From UBA1738 sp045658645 (GTDB lineage Bacteria; Bacillota; Clostridia; UBA1381), in NCBI GenBank assembly GCA_045658645.1, contig JAZOVJ010000040.1, positions 1 through 48,008 of the forward strand: 48,008 nucleotides of DNA, in the 5' to 3' direction. Numbering within the stretch: the stretch's first letter is position 1; each line of letters starts with the position of its first letter. Below, in pieces: positions 22,210 through 30,470 of this stretch. The notes under the pieces are model-generated. The model saw nothing but the letters and a program-made list of their open reading frames with translations, did no database searches and was not told the DNA's origin. The translations under genes were made by a program, and so were the position numbers.

Positions 22210-23982
22210 ATGAATATATTATACGTAACTTCTGAAGCCGCTCCTTTTGTTAAAACAGGAGGACTTGGTGACGTAGCTGGGTCTTTGCCTTTGACACTTA
22301 AAGAAAAAGGTGTAGACGCTCGTGTAATCCTACCTCTATACAAATGCATAGACCAGAAATACAAGGATATGATGAAGTATATCGACAACATCTATATCAA
22401 TATGGGTTGGAGAAGTCAGTACTGTGGAGTTTTTGAACTTGACTGGCACGGCACAACCTATTATTTTGTTGATAATGAATTTTACTTTAACGGTCCCGGT
22501 CCTTATGACCATATTCATTTAGACTGCGAAAAATTCATATTTTTCTCAAAGGCTGTTTTGTCACTTCTTCCTACATTGGGATTCCGTCCTGACGTTATTA
22601 ACTGTAATGACTGGCAGTCTGCTCCTATCCCTGTTCTTTTGGATACTTTCTATGATAACCCGTTCTATCGTGGCATCAAAACTGTTATGACAATTCATAA
22701 CTTAAAGTTCCAGGGCAGATGGGACCTCGAAAAGATTAAGGACGCTCTTGCTATTGATGATTATTACTTTACAGAAGATAAGCTTGAGTACTATAAGGAT
22801 GCAAACCTCCTAAAAGGCGGTCTTGTTTATGCGAACAAGATTACAACTGTATCTGAAACTTATGCAAAGGAAATTACAACTGCTGAATACGGTGAAGGTC
22901 TTGACGGGCTCCTATATGCACGTCAAAATGATACTGTCGGTATCGTAAACGGAATTTCAGATGACTGGAATCCAAAATCTGACCCGTTCATATTCGAAAA
23001 CTTTACTGAAAAAACTCTTAACAAAAAGAAAATCAACAAGACAGAGCTTCAAAAAGAACTTAACCTGCCTGTTGATGAAAATAAGATGATGATTGGTATT
23101 GTTTCAAGACTTACCGATCAAAAAGGTTTTGACCTTATTGCTTATGCTATGGAACGTCTTTGTGAAGGCGGTTACCAGATAGTTGTTTTGGGAACCGGTG
23201 ACGAAAACTACGAAAATATGTTCCGTCACTATGCATGGAAATACCCTGACAGAGTTTCTGCCAATATTTTCTTCTCAAACGAACTTTCACATAAAATATA
23301 TGCAGCCTGCGATGCATTCTTGATGCCATCACGTTTTGAGCCATGCGGTCTTTCACAGCTTATTTCTATGAAATATGGATGTCTTCCTATCGTTCGTGAA
23401 ACAGGCGGACTTTCTGACACTGTTATTCCTTACAACGAATTTACAGGCGAAGGTACCGGTTTCTCATTTATGCCATATAATGCAGACGATATGATGACTG
23501 TTGTCAACTATGCAATGCGAACATACTATGATAACCCTGAAGCCTGGGAAAAGCTTGTTAAGAGCGCTATGAGTCAGGATTTCTCATGGAATGTTTCTGC
23601 GGATAAATATATTGCGCTTTATGAAGAAATTTCAGGTGTTACCTTAGAAAAACCTGTCAAAAAGGCAGCTACAAAAAAAGCAACCGCAAAAAAGGCGGCT
23701 GAAAAGAAAACAGAAGATGCACCAAAAGCGGCTGAAAAGAAAACTACTGCTAAAAAAACTGTAAAAAAGCCTGATGCTGAAAAAGCAGAACCTGCCAAGA
23801 AAACTACTTCTAAAAAGACAGTAAAGAAAGCAGAACCTGAAAAAGCAGAGGTTGAAAAGACAGCGGATACTCCGAAAAAGACAGTAACTGAAAAGAAGGC
23901 TGATACTCCGAAAAAGGCAGTAACCGAAAAGAAGGCTGAAGACAAAAAGCCTGCCGCTAAAAAGACTACTAAGAAGGCATAA
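22210..23982 (+). CDS. glgA: Glycogen synthase (GT5) with a lysine-rich C-terminal tail
   Basis: A 590-aa ADP-glucose-type glycogen synthase. The GT5 core is about residues 1-478: VKTGGLGDVAGSLP at 14-27 (K15 binds ADP-glucose), a GT-B second domain with IVSRLTDQKGFDL at about 297-309, and the retaining-enzyme EPCGLSQL with E377. The core is a normal GlgA length, about 477 aa. Residues 481-590 form an added tail of Lys, Ala, Thr, Glu and Pro; 39 of 110 residues are lysine, with repeats KTTxKKTVKK (511-520, 531-540) and TPKKxVTEKKA (554-564, 566-576). It resembles histone H1 or HU-like tails. ATG at 22210 follows AAAGGCGG. First gene of the glycogen cassette, with glgP 22 nt downstream. Confidence 0.93.
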   Translation: MNILYVTSEAAPFVKTGGLGDVAGSLPLTLKEKGVDARVILPLYKCIDQKYKDMMKYIDNIYINMGWRSQYCGVFELDWHGTTYYFVDNEFYFNGPGPYDHIHLDCEKFIFFSKAVLSLLPTLGFRPDVINCNDWQSAPIPVLLDTFYDNPFYRGIKTVMTIHNLKFQGRWDLEKIKDALAIDDYYFTEDKLEYYKDANLLKGGLVYANKITTVSETYAKEITTAEYGEGLDGLLYARQNDTVGIVNGISDDWNPKSDPFIFENFTEKTLNKKKINKTELQKELNLPVDENKMMIGIVSRLTDQKGFDLIAYAMERLCEGGYQIVVLGTGDENYENMFRHYAWKYPDRVSANIFFSNELSHKIYAACDAFLMPSRFEPCGLSQLISMKYGCLPIVRETGGLSDTVIPYNEFTGEGTGFSFMPYNADDMMTVVNYAMRTYYDNPEAWEKLVKSAMSQDFSWNVSADKYIALYEEISGVTLEKPVKKAATKKATAKKAAEKKTEDAPKAAEKKTTAKKTVKKPDAEKAEPAKKTTSKKTVKKAEPEKAEVEKTADTPKKTVTEKKADTPKKAVTEKKAEDKKPAAKKTTKKA

Positions 23983-24004
23983 TTTTGAAAGGAATTTTAG
24001 ATAA

Positions 24005-26458
24005 ATGGGAAATATTAAACTAAATCAAGCCGAAACAGATTTAAGAAATGAAATAATCGGCAAATTATCACGCCATTTCGGTAAAACTTTGGAAGATGCA
24101 ACTCCGAAAATGGTGTATACCGCATGTGCTTTAACTGCACGTGACAAGATTATGGAGCGTTGGGCAGTTTCTCATAAAACTGTTAAAGAAGAAGGCTCAA
24201 AAAAGCTTTACTACCTGTCATTCGAATTCTTGATGGGAAGACTTCTTGCGTCAAACGTTTTAAATCTTATGCAGACAAAAACATATGTAAAGGCTCTAAA
24301 GTCAATGGGCTACGAGCTTTCAGATATTGTTGAGCTTGAAAACGATGCGGGTCTTGGTAATGGCGGTCTTGGCCGTCTTGCTGCCTGCTTTATGGACTCT
24401 TTGACAACAATGGACCTTCCGGCTTACGGCTGCACTCTTCGTTATGAATACGGTCTTTTCAGACAAAAGATTGTTGACGGCTATCAGACAGAACTTCCTG
24501 ATACCTGGCTTGAAAACGGTAACGCTTGGGAAATTGCACGCCCTGAAGAAGCTGTAACTGTACGCTTCGGCGGTCAGGTTTATACTGACTGGGTTGACGG
24601 ACACTTCTCCTGCCGTTATGAAAATGAACACACAATTATTGCTATGCCTTATGACGTTCCGCTTGTCGGCTACGATTCAAAAATTGTAAACAAGCTTCGT
24701 CTTTGGTCTGCAAAAGCTCCTGACGTTATGAATATGCAGGAGTTCAATTCAGGTAACTACATCCGTTCAACCGAAGAAAGACAGCTTGCTGAGCTTATTT
24801 CCAAGGTTCTGTATCCTGAAGACAACCACACAGAAGGTAAGGAACTTCGCTTAAAGCAACAGTATTTCTTGGTTTCTGCAACGCTTCAGTGGATTTTAAG
24901 AGAATATGAAGACAGATATGGTTGTAACTGGCACGACCTTCCTGAAAAGGCTGTTATACACATTAACGACACTCACCCTACCCTTGCAATTCCTGAACTT
25001 ATGCGAATTCTTATTGACGAAAAGGGGCTTGGTTGGGACGAGGCATGGGATATCACTACAAGAACTTTTGCCTACACAAACCATACAGTTTTGAGCGAAG
25101 CCTTGGAAAAGTGGCCTCTTGATATGGTTAAGAGAATTCTCCCTCGTGTTACTATGATTATTGAGGAAATCAACAGAAGACTTATGATTACTCTTCAGGA
25201 GGTTTATCCTGATGACTGGGGTAAGCAGAAGTGGATGGCTATTATTTCTGACAATCAGGTATTTATGGCAAATCTTTGCCTTGCAACCTGTTTTGCTGTA
25301 AACGGCGTGTCCGGTCTTCACACACAAATTCTGACCTCAGATATTTTTGCAGACTACTACCGCTTGAAGCCTGAACGTTTCCACGCTATCACAAACGGTA
25401 TTACTTTCCGCCGTTGGATTGGAAACGCAAACCCTGAACTTGTTGACCTTATCACTTCAAAAATCGGCAAGGGTTGGCTAAAGGATTACAATAAGCTTGC
25501 AAAACTTAAGAAATTTGCAGATGACCCTGAATTCCAGGAAGCGTTTGCCAAAATTAAACGTGATAATAAGGTTCGTCTTGCTGAATATATCAAGGAACAC
25601 AACGGTATTGAAATAAACCCTGACTCTATCTTTGACGTGCAGGCAAAGAGACTCCACGAGTACAAGAGACAGCTTTTAAATATTCTTCATATCCTTTACG
25701 ATTACAATATGCTAATTGATAATCCAGATATGGAATATACACCTAAAACATATATCTTTGGTGCAAAAGCCGCACCTGGTTATAAGAGAGCAAAGCTTAT
25801 TATCAAGCTTATTAACTCTGTTGCTGAAAAGATTAACAATGACCCAAGAATTAACGGCAAAATCAAAGTTGTTTTCCTTGAAAACTACGGTGTTTCAATT
25901 GCTGAAAAGCTTGTTGTTGCAGCTGACGTTTCAGAGCAGATTTCAACTGCAGGTAAAGAGGCTTCAGGTACAGGTAATATGAAGTTTATGTTAAACGGTG
26001 CCGTAACTGTGGGAACTCTTGACGGTGCAAACGTTGAAATGCTTGAACAGGTTGGCGAAGACAACATCTATATATTCGGTCTTAAGGCTGACGAGGTTGC
26101 CGCAAGACTTAAGTTCAATAACTCTGACGAGGTTAAGACAATCTACTCAACCAACGCTCCTCTAAGACGTGCTTTGGAACAGCTTATTTCAGGCGAGTTG
26201 GAAAACGAAAATACACAGATTTTCCGTGACCTTTATCAGACGCTTCTATTTGGTGACTACGGATACCCTGACACATATATGGTACTTCGTGACTTTGAAG
26301 AATACTGCAATATTCATGCACAGGTTTCAAAGGATTACAACAACAAGAAACTTTGGTGGCATAAGGCTATTATGAACACTGCATGTTCAGGATTTTTCTC
26401 ATCAGACAGAACTATCGCTGATTACAATGATAATATCTGGCACCTAAAAAACATCTGA
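24005..26458 (+). CDS. glgP: Glycogen/starch/alpha-glucan phosphorylase
   Basis: An 817-aa GT35 phosphorylase that removes glucose 1-phosphate from glycogen ends. It has YLSFEFLMGRLL, ELENDAGLGNGGLGRLAACFMDS, HINDTHPTLAIPELMRIL and the PLP site EASGTGNMKFMLNGA with K660. Full length for the family. It follows glgA by 22 nt with its own SD (AAAGGA) and is followed by a hairpin at 26473, so synthesis and breakdown of glycogen are expressed together. Confidence 0.96.
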   Translation: MGNIKLNQAETDLRNEIIGKLSRHFGKTLEDATPKMVYTACALTARDKIMERWAVSHKTVKEEGSKKLYYLSFEFLMGRLLASNVLNLMQTKTYVKALKSMGYELSDIVELENDAGLGNGGLGRLAACFMDSLTTMDLPAYGCTLRYEYGLFRQKIVDGYQTELPDTWLENGNAWEIARPEEAVTVRFGGQVYTDWVDGHFSCRYENEHTIIAMPYDVPLVGYDSKIVNKLRLWSAKAPDVMNMQEFNSGNYIRSTEERQLAELISKVLYPEDNHTEGKELRLKQQYFLVSATLQWILREYEDRYGCNWHDLPEKAVIHINDTHPTLAIPELMRILIDEKGLGWDEAWDITTRTFAYTNHTVLSEALEKWPLDMVKRILPRVTMIIEEINRRLMITLQEVYPDDWGKQKWMAIISDNQVFMANLCLATCFAVNGVSGLHTQILTSDIFADYYRLKPERFHAITNGITFRRWIGNANPELVDLITSKIGKGWLKDYNKLAKLKKFADDPEFQEAFAKIKRDNKVRLAEYIKEHNGIEINPDSIFDVQAKRLHEYKRQLLNILHILYDYNMLIDNPDMEYTPKTYIFGAKAAPGYKRAKLIIKLINSVAEKINNDPRINGKIKVVFLENYGVSIAEKLVVAADVSEQISTAGKEASGTGNMKFMLNGAVTVGTLDGANVEMLEQVGEDNIYIFGLKADEVAARLKFNNSDEVKTIYSTNAPLRRALEQLISGELENENTQIFRDLYQTLLFGDYGYPDTYMVLRDFEEYCNIHAQVSKDYNNKKLWWHKAIMNTACSGFFSSDRTIADYNDNIWHLKNI

Positions 26459-26472
26459 TAACCCTTAATTAT

Positions 26473-26515
26473 TGAGGGACTGTATGACCAGTCCCTCATT
26501 ATTTATTTTTCCGGA
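26473..26515 (+). terminator. Hairpin after glgP
   Basis: Stem TGAGGGACTG (26473-26482) with CAGTCCCTCA (26489-26498), loop TATGAC, then a broken T tract (ATTATTTATTTTT). It may terminate partly, reducing expression of the downstream GH13 gene, for which I see no separate promoter. Confidence 0.75.
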
Positions 26516-26523
26516 GATTTATT

Positions 26524-28425
26524 ATGAAGATTGAGCACAATTCCCAAAACTATTTTTACCGCACTCCTTTTGGTAGTGCTACGAAAAACAGCAAGGTAAC
26601 AATCCGTATTGCACTTGCTGATTTTGGCATACCCTCACATATCAGTTTGATAACAGATTTTAAAGGTGAAATCAACAGCTACCCTATGGCTTATGTTTTC
26701 TCATCCTTTGATGCATCAATTTATGAAGTAACATTATCAATGCCTGATAGTACAGGGCTTCTTTTCTATTACTTCGACATTGGTTCAAACGGAAACTCTG
26801 TTTACTATGGTAACAACGAAGATGCTCTTGGTGGAATTGGCAAGGTTTATGATAACATCCCCGAAAAAAAATACCAGATAACAGTTTATGATGAAAACTT
26901 TACAACTCCTGAATGGTGGAAAAACAGTATTTGCTATCAGATTTTCCCTGACCGCTTTAATCGTTCAGAAGAAAGCGAGGAAAATCTTTCAAAAAGACAG
27001 GATATTATTAAGAGAAACTGGGGCGATGACCCATTCTATAAGCCGGAACAGTTTGGCGGAAAATACCTTGCTAATGACTTTTTCGGCGGTACGCTTTCAG
27101 GCATTGAAGAGAAGCTTCCCTACCTTAAGGATTTAGGGATTTCCTGTATCTATTTAAACCCGATTTTTAAAGCATACTCAAACCACCGCTACGACACGGG
27201 AGATTACAAAACCATCGACCCGATATTAGGCGATGAGAAGGATTTTATACGTCTTTGTAAAACGGCTGAAAACTACGGCATCCGCATTATTTTAGACGGT
27301 GTGTTCAACCACACAGGAAGTGACAGTCTTTATTTTAACAAAACCGGCTCATATTCATCAACAGGAGCTTATCAGTCAAAGGAATCACCATATTATAATT
27401 GGTTCAGATTCAGCCAGCATCCTGACAAATACGAGTCCTGGTGGGGCATTGATACTCTGCCGCAGGTTGAGGAAAACTGCAAGGATTTTCAAAATTATAT
27501 CCTTACCGACAAGGATTCTGTTGTGAAGCATTGGCTTAAAAAGGGTGCTTCAGGCTGGCGTCTTGACGTTGTTGATGAACTCCCTGATTTCTTTGTTAAG
27601 ACGTTGCGAAATGAAGTAAAAAAACAAGACCCTGACGCCGTTATTATCGGCGAGGTCTGGGAAGATGCATCTCATAAGGTAGCGTACGATGAGCTTCGTG
27701 AGTATTTTTTAGGCGAAGAACTTGACTCCGTTATGAACTATCCTTTAAGAAGTGCTTTGATTGACTTTGTTACAGGAAATATTGACGCAGAATGCTTTGA
27801 AAGACGGGTTATGAGTCTTAAGGAAAACTACCCCGCTCCTGCATTCTATTCACTATTTAACTTCCTTTCAAGTCATGACACAGAAAGGATTTTAACCGTT
27901 CTTGGCGGCAAGAATTTTGATAATAAGGATGAACAGTGTATATCACGTTTATCTTACGAAGAAAAAGAGCGTGCCAAAAGAAAACTTAAATGCATTATCA
28001 CTCTTCAAATGTTTCTTCCCGGTGTTCCTGTAATTTTCTACGGTGACGAAGCCGGTCTTGAAGGATACCGTGACCCGTTTTGCAGACGTTGTTTCCCTTG
28101 GGGCTTTGAAGACAACGATATTACTGATTATTACAAAAAGGCAATTTCTTTAAGATGCGAAAGCGATGCATTTTCTTCAGGCGAATTTGAGCCTGTTTAC
28201 AAATTCCGTCAAGGTTTTGGTTTTATACGCCGCAGTGAAAAGGATTGCTATATCGTGTTGGTTAATACCGGTGAAGCATCAACCTTCAGAATTGACGTGG
28301 CAAGATTCGGCGTTTTTGCACTTACTAATACAGAGGATAAATCCATATATACATCGCAAGATGGTATTTATTATGTGGATATGCCGGAATATTCCGTTAA
28401 AGTATTCAAAAAGCACATCAACTGA
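26524..28425 (+). CDS. GH13 alpha-glucan hydrolase (neopullulanase/cyclomaltodextrinase-like)
   Basis: A 633-aa family 13 glycoside hydrolase. The N-terminal beta domain (about 1-125, CBM34-like by position) precedes the TIM barrel, with ILDGVFNHTG (258-265), GWRLDVVDEL (nucleophile D348), IIGEVWED (acid E377) and FLSSHDTERIL (D452), and a C-terminal beta domain. The arrangement and the early WWKNSICYQIFPDRF resemble neopullulanase, cyclomaltodextrinase or maltogenic amylase. There is no signal peptide, so it probably trims or debranches intracellular glycogen or imported maltodextrins. SD CCGGAG precedes ATG 26524. The final codons and stop are inside the terminator stem. Confidence 0.9.
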   Translation: MKIEHNSQNYFYRTPFGSATKNSKVTIRIALADFGIPSHISLITDFKGEINSYPMAYVFSSFDASIYEVTLSMPDSTGLLFYYFDIGSNGNSVYYGNNEDALGGIGKVYDNIPEKKYQITVYDENFTTPEWWKNSICYQIFPDRFNRSEESEENLSKRQDIIKRNWGDDPFYKPEQFGGKYLANDFFGGTLSGIEEKLPYLKDLGISCIYLNPIFKAYSNHRYDTGDYKTIDPILGDEKDFIRLCKTAENYGIRIILDGVFNHTGSDSLYFNKTGSYSSTGAYQSKESPYYNWFRFSQHPDKYESWWGIDTLPQVEENCKDFQNYILTDKDSVVKHWLKKGASGWRLDVVDELPDFFVKTLRNEVKKQDPDAVIIGEVWEDASHKVAYDELREYFLGEELDSVMNYPLRSALIDFVTGNIDAECFERRVMSLKENYPAPAFYSLFNFLSSHDTERILTVLGGKNFDNKDEQCISRLSYEEKERAKRKLKCIITLQMFLPGVPVIFYGDEAGLEGYRDPFCRRCFPWGFEDNDITDYYKKAISLRCESDAFSSGEFEPVYKFRQGFGFIRRSEKDCYIVLVNTGEASTFRIDVARFGVFALTNTEDKSIYTSQDGIYYVDMPEYSVKVFKKHIN

Positions 28426-28437
28426 TGTGCTTTTTTT
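28408..28437. terminator. Bidirectional terminator between GH13 and comF
   Basis: Stem AAAAAGCACATC (28408-28419) with GATGTGCTTTTT (28424-28435), loop AACT. It encodes the last residues (KKHIN) and stop of the GH13 gene. Confidence 0.88.
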
Positions 28438-29113
28438 AATACAAATAAAAACGTCTCTCTTCCTCTTTTGAAACACAAAGGGTGATTGCTATTATTTCCT
28501 TTGCACCTGCTGTATTAAGTGCATCGGCACAGGCTCTTAATGTTTCACCCATTGTGCAGATATCATCAACCAAAACTATTCTCTTTCCCGCTACAACTTC
28601 GGGATATGCATAAAATGCACCTTTTACATTTTCTCTTCGTGAAAGTCCCTTTAATGTACTTTGTCTTTTGGTTTCCCTTATTCTGAAAAGTGCGTCCGTT
28701 ACGGTTTTAACTTTCGAAAATTTTGAAATTTCATCCGCCATTATTTCTGATTGGTTATACCCACGCTCCAAAAGTCGCAATTCGTGAAGCGGTACAGGGA
28801 TTAGTGCATCAAAATCCCATATATACGAAATTTCCTTCAGCTTTTCAAACATCATTTTTCCAAACAGCTTTCCATAAAGCCTTTGACCCGAAAATTTGTA
28901 TTTCTTTACGGCATCTTTGATACTTCCTTCATAGAAAAATGGTGAAAATACTGCCTTTATCCCCTCTCCGCCATCAAAATTCTGTTCTTTTGTAGTGGAA
29001 AGCTTTTGGTAACATTTACTACATACTCCTATTTCATCATAAACAGTATGCATTTTACCGGAATAGTGATAGTTTTCACATAATATACAGCAACATTTCT
29101 TTTCAAAAAACAT
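28436..29113 (-). CDS. comF: ComF-family phosphoribosyltransferase-like protein
   Basis: A 225-aa ComF-type protein. It has an N-terminal zinc-binding segment with cysteines at 7-9, 12, 31 and 34, and a PRTase domain with ALIPVPLHELRLLERGYNQSE and the PRPP-loop-like RIVLVDDICTMGETLRACADAL. ComF proteins take part in DNA uptake for transformation in naturally competent bacteria and possibly in single-strand DNA handling. ATG at 29113 overlaps the ribU stop by 1 nt (TAATG), so translation is probably coupled and comF is under the FMN riboswitch too. The biological reason for that link is unclear. Confidence 0.9.
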   Translation of the reverse strand: MFFEKKCCCILCENYHYSGKMHTVYDEIGVCSKCYQKLSTTKEQNFDGGEGIKAVFSPFFYEGSIKDAVKKYKFSGQRLYGKLFGKMMFEKLKEISYIWDFDALIPVPLHELRLLERGYNQSEIMADEISKFSKVKTVTDALFRIRETKRQSTLKGLSRRENVKGAFYAYPEVVAGKRIVLVDDICTMGETLRACADALNTAGAKEIIAITLCVSKEEERRFYLY

Positions 29114-29649
29114 TATTTCAAAATCCCCGAAATTCGTTTATAAATAAAGATTGTGATTAAAGACAATACTGCTCCACGAGCAAAATTAAACGGTGCTATC
29201 GTATAAAGTGCAAGGTTCAGTCTTCCTATAAAATCAGCATTTGGCATATAAAGCGGCAACATTATAAATACATTTATAAAAACTCCGATTATAACGAGGG
29301 CAACTGTTGCAATAGCCAAAGAAATTATGGCTCCCTTTTTTGTCCTCATTCTCCTGTATAATGCGCCAAGAACAAAAACAAATGTTCCGTTTATTGCAAA
29401 GTTCGCAAATTCACCAACGAAACCTGTTGATGTCATTGTGGTATGCAAAAGGTTCTTAATAAGCTCTACCATGACTCCTGCAAAAGGTCCCATAGCAAAG
29501 GAAATTATCATCGCCGGAAGGTCAGAAATTTCCACTTCCAAAAATCCTGCAACCTTAATCGACATCATACTTCCTATAACCTGAAGCACAAATGCAATAG
29601 CAGAAAATACTCCAACCTTTACTATAAAATCAATCCTCTTTTTTTCCAT
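29113..29649 (-). CDS. ribU: Riboflavin ECF transporter S component
   Basis: A 178-aa membrane protein with about six helices, of the RibU/ECF S-component family. IVKVGVFSAIAFVLQVIG, FLEVEISDLPAMIISFAMGPFAGVMVELIKNLLH and the C-terminal positive patch are typical. It binds riboflavin and works with an energising ECF module not found in this window. The FMN riboswitch immediately upstream makes the substrate assignment strong. ATG at 29649 has GGAGG 8 nt upstream; an in-frame TTG at 29664 lies within the SD and is rejected. Confidence 0.93.
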   Translation of the reverse strand: MEKKRIDFIVKVGVFSAIAFVLQVIGSMMSIKVAGFLEVEISDLPAMIISFAMGPFAGVMVELIKNLLHTTMTSTGFVGEFANFAINGTFVFVLGALYRRMRTKKGAIISLAIATVALVIIGVFINVFIMLPLYMPNADFIGRLNLALYTIAPFNFARGAVLSLITIFIYKRISGILK

Positions 29650-29695
29650 AAAAAAAGCCTCCAAAAATTAAAATTTGTGAGGGCAGCAAAAAAAT
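29650..29695 (-). promoter_or_regulatory. FMN-riboswitch expression platform, SD-containing hairpin
   Basis: On the minus strand, GCC-TC-CAAA pairs (with single bulges) with TTTG-GA-GGC, and the 3' arm contains the ribU SD GGAGG. Seven T follow immediately. The same hairpin could hide the SD or act as a terminator when FMN is bound. Deduced by eye, without energy calculation. Confidence 0.5.
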
Positions 29696-29701
29696 ATTTA
29701 C

Positions 29702-29813
29702 TTTATCTTCTCCCCTCCGGACTTTACCGTCGGTTTCGGAATTTCACCGAATCAACATAAACTGCTCGCGGACTTTTACCGCCGGTATGGAATTTCACCT
29801 TACCCTGAAGATA
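29702..29813 (-). ncRNA. FMN riboswitch (RFN element)
   Basis: The minus strand shows the conserved RFN blocks in order: ATCTTCAGGGTAAGGTGAAA, TTCCATACCGGCGGTAAAAG, TCCGCGAGC, GATTCGGTGAAATTCCG, AACCGACGGTAAAGTCCGGA and GGGAGAAGAT closing P1. This class represses riboflavin synthesis or uptake genes when FMN is plentiful. It lies between the promoter at 29821-29849 and ribU. Confidence 0.95.
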
Positions 29814-29820
29814 TATATGT

Positions 29821-29849
29821 ATTATACTATAAATTCTTTCTGATTGCAA
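29821..29849 (-). promoter_or_regulatory. Promoter of the FMN riboswitch-ribU-comF operon
   Basis: Minus strand: TTGCAA, 17-nt spacer, TATAAT, directly before the aptamer. Confidence 0.78.
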
Positions 29850-29870
29850 TAGCGCTTTCATAAAAAGGTA

Positions 29871-29903
29871 AAAAAATACACTGATACATTTCATGCATCA
29901 GTG
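29871..29903 (-). terminator. Terminator of spoVG
   Basis: Minus strand: CACTGATGCAT pairs with ATGTATCAGTG (one G-T pair), loop of three, then TATTTTTTT. Confidence 0.85.
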
Positions 29904-29910
29904 CGTTTGA

Positions 29911-30177
29911 TTACTCTTCCTCAAGAAGTGCCTCATTGTATTTAGAGATAATAGCCGTTTCCAGCATTTCTCTCATCTCCGCATTTATAGGATGAGCTAT
30001 ATCTTTAAACTCATTCTCCGGAGTTCTTCGAGAAGGCATAGCGGTGAACAACTTTTCCTGACCTTCAATAACTTTTATGTCGTGAACTACAAAAGCATTA
30101 TCAAATGTTACTGAAACAACGGCTTTCATTTTCCCTTCGCCTGCAACCTTCTTTACTCTGATATCTGTAACTTGCAC
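29911..30177 (-). CDS. spoVG: SpoVG, RNA-binding regulatory protein
   Basis: An 88-aa SpoVG protein with QVTDIRVKKVAGEGKMKAVVSVTFDNAFVVHDIKVIEG and AMPSRRTPENEFKDIAHPIN, the family signatures. It binds RNA and affects septation, sporulation and envelope or virulence gene expression in Firmicutes. The start is set at GTG 30177, which matches the usual N-terminus (M-x-V-T-D-I/V-R) and has AAGGTGG 8 nt upstream. Upstream GTG codons at 30186 and 30189 are within or before that SD. Single-gene unit with promoter and terminator. Confidence 0.95.
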   Translation of the reverse strand: MQVTDIRVKKVAGEGKMKAVVSVTFDNAFVVHDIKVIEGQEKLFTAMPSRRTPENEFKDIAHPINAEMREMLETAIISKYNEALLEEE

Positions 30178-30259
30178 AGAAATCACCACCTTCCAAAACT
30201 ATTAATAAATATAGTTATTTTGGTGTTATGACTAAAGATGCTTTCACTAACTAAATTAC

Positions 30260-30288
30260 ATTTTAACATAATATATTACATCTGTCAA
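30260..30288 (-). promoter_or_regulatory. Promoter of spoVG
   Basis: Minus strand: TTGACA, 17-nt spacer, TAAAAT, consistent with vegetative sigma. In B. subtilis spoVG uses SigH; no SigH-like site was sought in detail. Confidence 0.65.
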
Positions 30289-30419
30289 TATATTATTACA
30301 ATATTCGCTATTTTTTGTCTAATTTACACAATTCAATTGTTTATTTTTCATAGCACGCAAAATTTATATATTTCGTTTTAATTACAAATACTGTAAATCA
30401 GTTTTATTTTTCCCAAAAA

Positions 30420-30437
30420 AAGTATATAATTATACTT
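30420..30437 (+). promoter_or_regulatory. murC -10 region within a small palindrome
   Basis: TATAAT at 30425-30430 lies within the inverted repeat AAGTATA-TAAT-TATACTT. No good -35 box is found 17 nt upstream, so the promoter may be weak or regulated. It lies 40 nt before the murC start. Confidence 0.4.
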
Positions 30438-30470
30438 AGTAAATTATTACAATCAGGAGGGTGTGACTTT

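Noticed and set aside
23619..23945. 108-codon minus-strand frame rich in Ala, Phe, Ser and Val
   Set aside because: Antisense of the lysine-rich glgA tail, with no initiation signals.
23650..23980. Repetitive tract in glgA as a CRISPR or non-coding satellite
   Set aside because: Repeats are imperfect, in frame, irregular in spacing and encode a continuous lysine-rich tail.
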